Shown here: in pieces, positions 61,205 to 64,000 of the stretch | Layout of the letters: every line of letters begins with the position of its first letter | Position numbering within the stretch: position 1 is the first letter of the stretch | Origin: Lachnospiraceae bacterium | GTDB lineage: Bacteria > Bacillota > Clostridia > Lachnospirales > Lachnospiraceae | Reading direction: 5' to 3' | DNA length: 64,000 nucleotides | NCBI GenBank assembly: GCA_029225065.1 | Contig: JAQXVT010000081.1 | Location: 1 to 64,000 of the forward strand | The notes under the pieces: generated by a model | What the model saw: the letters and a program-made list of their open reading frames with translations, nothing else | What the model was told of the DNA's origin: nothing | Databases searched by the model: none | Program-made: the position numbers and the translations under genes

Positions 61205-62800
61205 ATGAGAAAACGAACAGCGATTATAGCAGGGTGCGCCGGAGCGCTTTTTGTGGCGGCAGCCGGCGTGTACACCGGGATTGGCATGTATTACCGGACT
61301 CATTTTTTTGAACATACCGCGATTAATGGAATCAATGTTTCCGATCTGACGGCAGAGGAGGCGGAAGCGCTTGTCGCGCGCCAGGCGGAAACGTACCATC
61401 TGACAGTGGAGACGAGAGACGGCGGGCAGGAAGTGCTGGACAGTGCGGCGCTTGGCTATCATTTCGTATCCGACGGAGAAGTGCAGAAGCTTTTAAACGA
61501 ACAGAAATCGTTTCTGTGGCTTCCGGCATATTTTGGTGCAGTGAAGCATTATACGATGTCTGTCTCCGTGGCGACGGAGAAAGAGCAGCTGGAGCAGTCG
61601 GTACAGGCGCTTGCCTGTCTGAAAGAGGATGCGATGGTAAAGCCGGAGAATGCGTATGTGGCTTTGCAGAACGGGACGTATACGATCATGCCGGAGACGG
61701 AAGGAAGCTACCTGGATGCATCGCGTGTCATAGCTGCGGTTGAGACAGCGGTAGATAACGGCGAAGAGACGGTAAATCTGGAGAAGAGCGGCTGCTATGA
61801 GGAGCCGAAGCTCAGAAGTGACAGCAGCGCACTGAAGGCGGAAGCCGCTGTGAAGAATAAATACAGCAGTATTGCAGTGACTTACCAGATCGGCGGAGGA
61901 ATCACGGAGACGTTGGATGCGCAGACGACCGCCGGATGGTTTACCTTTGATGAAAATATTCAGCCGGTGCTCGATGAAACGGCGGCGTCCGCGTGGGTGG
62001 ATGCGCTGGCCGATCAGTACGATACGCTCGGGACACAGGAACCGTTTCGGACGACAAATGGGGAGACTGTTTATGTGGAAGCGCGCACGTATGGCTGGCA
62101 GATGGATCGCGAGACGGAGAAGACGGCGCTGATCGATATGCTGAAATACGGAGAATCGACAGAGCGCACGGTGACATGGCTGGAGGGCGCGTGGGCGAGA
62201 GGCGAAAACGATATCGGCAATACGTATGTGGAGATCGACTACACAAACCAGCATCTGTGGTTTTACAAGGACGGCGCACTGTTGGTGGATACCGCAGTTG
62301 TAACTGGAAACGTCAGTGCCGGGAACGCCTCGCCGGAAGGAATTTTCTGTCTCGTCGGCAAATCGGAGCATGAGACGTTAAAGGGTGAGGGATACAGCAC
62401 ACCGGTGGATTACTGGATGCCGTTTTACGGAGGCGTCGGGATTCACGACGCGGATTCGTGGAGAAGCGTTTACGGCGGTACGATCTATCAGAATTCCGGT
62501 TCGCACGGGTGTATCAATACGCCGACGGCGAAGGTTGCGGTGATTTATGAAAATATTGAGGTTGGCACACCGATCGTCTGCTACAGCTCCGGAGTAAATT
62601 ATGGGTATCCGGAGGAGAGCGGCGGCGGTCAGAGCCAGACCGAGACACCGGCGCAGTCGGAGTCACAGAATCAGACCGGCGGACAGGGTGAGACAGATTC
62701 GAATATTATCATTATCGACGGCGGTACGACCGAGCAGGGCGTGACGCAGGATGGAGTGCCGTATACGGGCGAGGATCTGCAGAATATCGTGATTCAATAA
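61205..62800 (+). CDS. L,D-transpeptidase with peptidoglycan-binding-like domains (YkuD family)
   Basis: A 531-residue protein. Residues ~5-28 are one N-terminal membrane anchor (IIAGCAGALFVAAAGVYTGI). Two PG_binding_4-like repeats follow (~35-330; INGINVSDLTAEEAEALVAR at the start of the first). The YkuD catalytic domain (~345-465) has GIHDADSWRSV and the active-site SHGCINTPTAKVA (Cys ~435). The Gln/Ser/Thr-rich tail is disordered. It makes 3-3 cross-links in peptidoglycan outside the cell. ATG 61205 is 9 bases after AGAAAGG; ATG 61196 abuts that site and is less likely. Confidence 0.93.
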   Translation: MRKRTAIIAGCAGALFVAAAGVYTGIGMYYRTHFFEHTAINGINVSDLTAEEAEALVARQAETYHLTVETRDGGQEVLDSAALGYHFVSDGEVQKLLNEQKSFLWLPAYFGAVKHYTMSVSVATEKEQLEQSVQALACLKEDAMVKPENAYVALQNGTYTIMPETEGSYLDASRVIAAVETAVDNGEETVNLEKSGCYEEPKLRSDSSALKAEAAVKNKYSSIAVTYQIGGGITETLDAQTTAGWFTFDENIQPVLDETAASAWVDALADQYDTLGTQEPFRTTNGETVYVEARTYGWQMDRETEKTALIDMLKYGESTERTVTWLEGAWARGENDIGNTYVEIDYTNQHLWFYKDGALLVDTAVVTGNVSAGNASPEGIFCLVGKSEHETLKGEGYSTPVDYWMPFYGGVGIHDADSWRSVYGGTIYQNSGSHGCINTPTAKVAVIYENIEVGTPIVCYSSGVNYGYPEESGGGQSQTETPAQSESQNQTGGQGETDSNIIIIDGGTTEQGVTQDGVPYTGEDLQNIVIQ

Positions 62801-62878
62801 AAAACCAGGTAAAAAGACAGAGCGGAGCGTCTGTTCATGAAGAAAATGGAGCACCGCAAAAGGCGAGGAGGAGATATT

Positions 62879-63922
62879 ATGAATATAGCAGTATTAGCAG
62901 GTGGAATCAGCACCGAGCGGGAGGTTTCCATCGTATCCGGAACCGGCGTGTGCAAGGCGCTTCGGGAAAAGGGGCACAGAGCAATCCTGATCGATGTGTT
63001 CTGCGGAGATGAGAGAATCGATACCGCGGACAAAGAGCAGGTATTCCCAGCGCAGTATGATGTGGACGCATCGGCAGCTTACATGCGCTCGATGAATGAT
63101 TCGATTGAGGCAGTCAAAGCGTCGGGCCGCGAATTTTTCGGGCCGAATGTGCTTGCTGTCTGCAAAATGGCAGACGTGGTTTTTCTTGCGCTTCACGGTG
63201 CGGACGGCGAGGGCGGAACGGTGCAGGCAGCATTCGACCTGTTTCGGATTCCGTATACCGGCTCCGGCCTGCTTGGAAGTGCAATGGCGATGGATAAGGG
63301 GATTTCGAGAAAGCTGTTCCGGGAGTGCGGCGTACCGACGGCGGCTGGTCTGTCCCTGAAGCGAGAGGAAGAGCGACTCTCGGCTTCTGAAAACGGCGTG
63401 GGTCTTCCGTGCATTGTAAAGCCGTGCTGCGGCGGTTCAAGCGTCGGCGTTGCGATTGCGCGCACGCAGGAGGAGTATGAGGCAGCGCTTGACCTTGCCT
63501 TTGGCTACGAGGAGGAGGTCATTGTGGAGCAGTTCATCGAGGGAAGAGAATTTTCCGCAGGAGTCATCGACGGGAAGCCGTATCCGGTTATCGAGATCGC
63601 TCCGGTGGAGGGCTTCTACGATTATAAAAATAAATATACCGCAGGTTCGACGATCGAGACGTGCCCAGCCGTCTTGAGCCCGGAAAAGACAAAGGAGATG
63701 CAGCAGTATGCAGTGAAGGCGTACGAGGCGCTGCATCTGGAGGGCTACGGAAGAATGGATTTCATGATGGATGGTGACGGAAATCTGTACTGCCTTGAGG
63801 CGAATACGCTTCCGGGCATGACGCCGACGAGCCTTCTTCCGCAGGAAGCGGCAGCGGTTGGAATGGATTTCGGATCCTTATGTGAGCTGCTGATCGAGGT
63901 GTCAAAAAAGCGGCGGCAGTAA
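62879..63922 (+). CDS. ddl: D-alanine--D-alanine ligase
   Basis: A 347-residue ATP-grasp enzyme making D-Ala-D-Ala for peptidoglycan. Blocks: AVLAGGISTEREVSIVSGTG, ALHGADGEGGTVQAAFD, PYTGSGLLGSAMAMDKGISR, CIVKPCCGGSSVGVAIA, EQFIEGREFSAGVI and RMDFMMDGDGNLYCLEANTL. ATG 62879 has GCGAGGAGGAGATATT upstream; an earlier in-frame ATG at 62837 lacks a good site. It follows the L,D-transpeptidase by 78 bases, a cell-wall pair. After the stop, 63923-64000 has no recognisable feature before the window ends. Confidence 0.96.
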   Translation: MNIAVLAGGISTEREVSIVSGTGVCKALREKGHRAILIDVFCGDERIDTADKEQVFPAQYDVDASAAYMRSMNDSIEAVKASGREFFGPNVLAVCKMADVVFLALHGADGEGGTVQAAFDLFRIPYTGSGLLGSAMAMDKGISRKLFRECGVPTAAGLSLKREEERLSASENGVGLPCIVKPCCGGSSVGVAIARTQEEYEAALDLAFGYEEEVIVEQFIEGREFSAGVIDGKPYPVIEIAPVEGFYDYKNKYTAGSTIETCPAVLSPEKTKEMQQYAVKAYEALHLEGYGRMDFMMDGDGNLYCLEANTLPGMTPTSLLPQEAAAVGMDFGSLCELLIEVSKKRRQ

Positions 63923-64000
63923 CGGATGGAGTATATTTGATTGGACGAACACGCTCTTGGAAAATACCGATGGTGGACAGAAATAAATAAAATCGGTGCA

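Noticed and set aside
1-64000. CRISPR arrays, toxin-antitoxin pairs, restriction systems, prophage
   Set aside because: No regularly spaced repeats and no genes of these families were seen.

Overview
The window reads as chromosomal DNA of an endospore-forming, low-to-mid GC Firmicute, most likely family Lachnospiraceae. The evidence is the gene content: single-chain clostridial-type PurL, mini-RNase III next to cysS, the mazG/HU/rqcP/yabP/yabQ/divIC/spoIIE/tilS/hpt/ftsH block, a CotS-like spore protein, strong GGAGG ribosome sites and tRNA genes without encoded CCA. I do not assign a genus. Almost every gene lies on the + strand; the only two confident minus-strand genes are paralogous C39-like cysteine proteases. 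There is no prophage, CRISPR array, complete insertion sequence or rRNA operon.

Layout. 1-5 kb: DNA-repair pair (radical SAM protein cut by the window edge, plus its TIGR03915-type partner), an HPr-like protein without the catalytic His, and an XPD/DinG-like helicase with an N-terminal PD-(D/E)XK-like nuclease domain. 5-15 kb: purL overlapping a large membrane-anchored CapA-like protein, a degenerate RAYT-like protein, a lipoprotein and a PAP2 membrane enzyme. 15-19 kb: tRNA-Val, tRNA-Met, ispF, cysS, mrnC, rlmB. 19-23 kb: ktrB-ktrA potassium uptake and a DUF2974-type hydrolase. 23-40 kb: two complete oligopeptide/dipeptide ABC importers (24.5-32.5 and 33.6-39.6 kb), each preceded by a minus-strand C39-like protease. 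40-50 kb: tRNA-Thr, a DUF4143 remnant, GNAT, larB, MATE, a heterodimeric ABC exporter with a probable leader peptide and terminators, HAD phosphatase, CotS. 50-58 kb: the conserved sporulation, division and tRNA-modification block ending in ftsH. 58-64 kb: a candidate small RNA, a GH13 amylase-like enzyme, an L,D-transpeptidase and ddl.

Themes. Peptides are imported by two Opp systems, and two cytosolic C39-like proteases with look-alike promoters flank them. Cell-wall functions (ddl, L,D-transpeptidase, PAP2, CapA-like) and sporulation functions recur. A short palindromic repeat (arms AAGCGGAT and ATCCGCTT) occurs about ten times in one orientation, usually just upstream of a start codon, and sometimes supplies the C-terminus and stop of the preceding gene. 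The presence of a degenerate REP-transposase-like protein in the same window makes this repeat family the most interesting genome-scale signal. The most interesting local signal is the leader peptide with three hairpins in front of the ABC exporter at 43.65-44.05 kb.
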